A stretch of 5,288 nt of DNA. Origin: Natronoplasma sp964602715 (GTDB lineage: Archaea; Thermoplasmatota; Thermoplasmata; Halarchaeoplasmatales; Halarchaeoplasmataceae). The position numbers and the translations under genes were made by a program. Location: contig CAZRSB010000085.1 of NCBI GenBank assembly GCA_964602715.1, forward strand, positions 1 to 5,288. Reading direction: 5' to 3'. Under the pieces are notes generated by a model. It was not told the origin of the DNA, made no database searches, and saw only the letters and a list, made by a program, of their open reading frames with translations. Within the stretch, counting starts at the first letter, position 1. Each line of letters starts with the position of its first letter. This document shows positions 4,859-5,288 of this stretch, piece by piece.

Positions 4859-5288
4859 TAATATCTCAATTTATCTTTATCTAATTTTGGAGTTTTTCCG
4901 GCTAAAAGTTCCTCAAAACCATACTTTATCATCTCTGCTGATGGTGGACAACCCGGAATGTATCCATCTACCTCAACGACTTCATCTACTGCTACTGCTT
5001 TTTCAGTCAGTGTAGGTATCAGATCGCTATCTGGGACCTTGCTTTCCTTATCACCTTTCTCCCTATAACATTCCTCAAGAATTTTGTCTACTGATTCGAA
5101 ATTACGCATGGTCATTATGCCTCCAAAACAGGCACAATCGCCCCAAGCTATCAATATATCACACTTTTCTCTTAGATCTTCAGCGACTTCAACATTTTCA
5201 TCATTAGTTATAGTTCCTTCTAAAATCCCGATCTCGACTTCTTCGAATTCTTTGATGTCCATTATAACATGACTAGATTGAAATTCAA
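4858..5288 (-). CDS. hoxY: [NiFe] hydrogenase small subunit, HoxY-like (partial, N-terminus beyond right edge)
   Basis: This electron-transfer subunit pairs with HoxH and carries the [4Fe-4S] cluster next to the active site. The visible C-terminal 142 residues include ILIAWGDCACFGGIMTMRN with the cluster cysteine of GDCA, a further Cys in EECYREKG, and VDGYIPGCPPSAEMIKYGF with the final cluster cysteine. The protein ends soon after GCPP (LLAGKTPKLDKDKLRY), as in the short HoxY type, and lacks the extra C-terminal part of longer small subunits. The ATG at 5262 is internal: the frame stays open upstream to the edge (EFQSSHVI precedes it), and the N-terminal C-x-x-C cluster segment, which the family requires, is missing from the window. 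Roughly 40-60 residues are probably outside. hoxH follows 11 nt downstream. Assignment to the hydrogenase small-subunit family is firm; the HoxY subtype rests on the C-terminal pattern and the HoxH partner. Confidence 0.88.
   Translation of the reverse strand, partial: EFQSSHVIMDIKEFEEVEIGILEGTITNDENVEVAEDLREKCDILIAWGDCACFGGIMTMRNFESVDKILEECYREKGDKESKVPDSDLIPTLTEKAVAVDEVVEVDGYIPGCPPSAEMIKYGFEELLAGKTPKLDKDKLRY

Noticed and set aside
4858..5262. Complete small protein starting at ATG 5262
   Set aside because: The frame continues open to the window edge, and the family's N-terminal cluster cysteines would be missing; the ATG is an internal methionine.

Overview
The window looks archaeal. Its clearest lineage marker is the isoprenyl-chain synthase on the left, which carries the archaeal form DGNRR of the motif that bacteria usually write DGNGR. 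The start signals agree: GGTG-type Shine-Dalgarno sites, TATA-like boxes at leaderless spacing, and T-run rather than hairpin terminators. The redox proteins are rich in Glu and Asp. By hand count the Nfn large subunit has about 99 acidic against 51 Lys+Arg residues in 460, which hints at salt adaptation, although UppS is only mildly acidic. I cannot name the genus.

Layout, left to right. Bases 1-86 (+) look like the last 28 codons of an unidentified gene. uppS follows on the + strand and ends at 896. Its reading frame clearly continues upstream of the only conventional start (TTG 171), but no ATG or GTG lies in that extension, so the start is a real puzzle. uppS converges on the minus-strand genes with only 22 bp between stop codons. 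On the minus strand, read right to left, come hoxY (cut by the right edge), hoxH, a 269-bp AT-rich spacer with a tandem repeat, an inverted repeat and a promoter, then nfnA and nfnB.

Function. HoxY and HoxH are the small and large subunits of a cytosolic [NiFe] hydrogenase. Both resemble the group 3d (Hox, bidirectional NAD(P)-linked) type more than the F420/heterodisulfide-linked types usual in methanogens. NfnA and NfnB form the electron-bifurcating NADH-dependent ferredoxin:NADP+ oxidoreductase. Together they could link H2, NAD(P)H and ferredoxin pools in one locus. The Hox diaphorase subunits (HoxF/HoxU), if present, would lie beyond the right edge.

Translation signals are consistent: hoxH and nfnB both have a GAGGTG site exactly 6 nt before an ATG. 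In each case the GTG inside that site could be mistaken for the start. nfnA has no such site and appears to have its own leaderless promoter. There is no rRNA, tRNA, CRISPR array or mobile element in the window.
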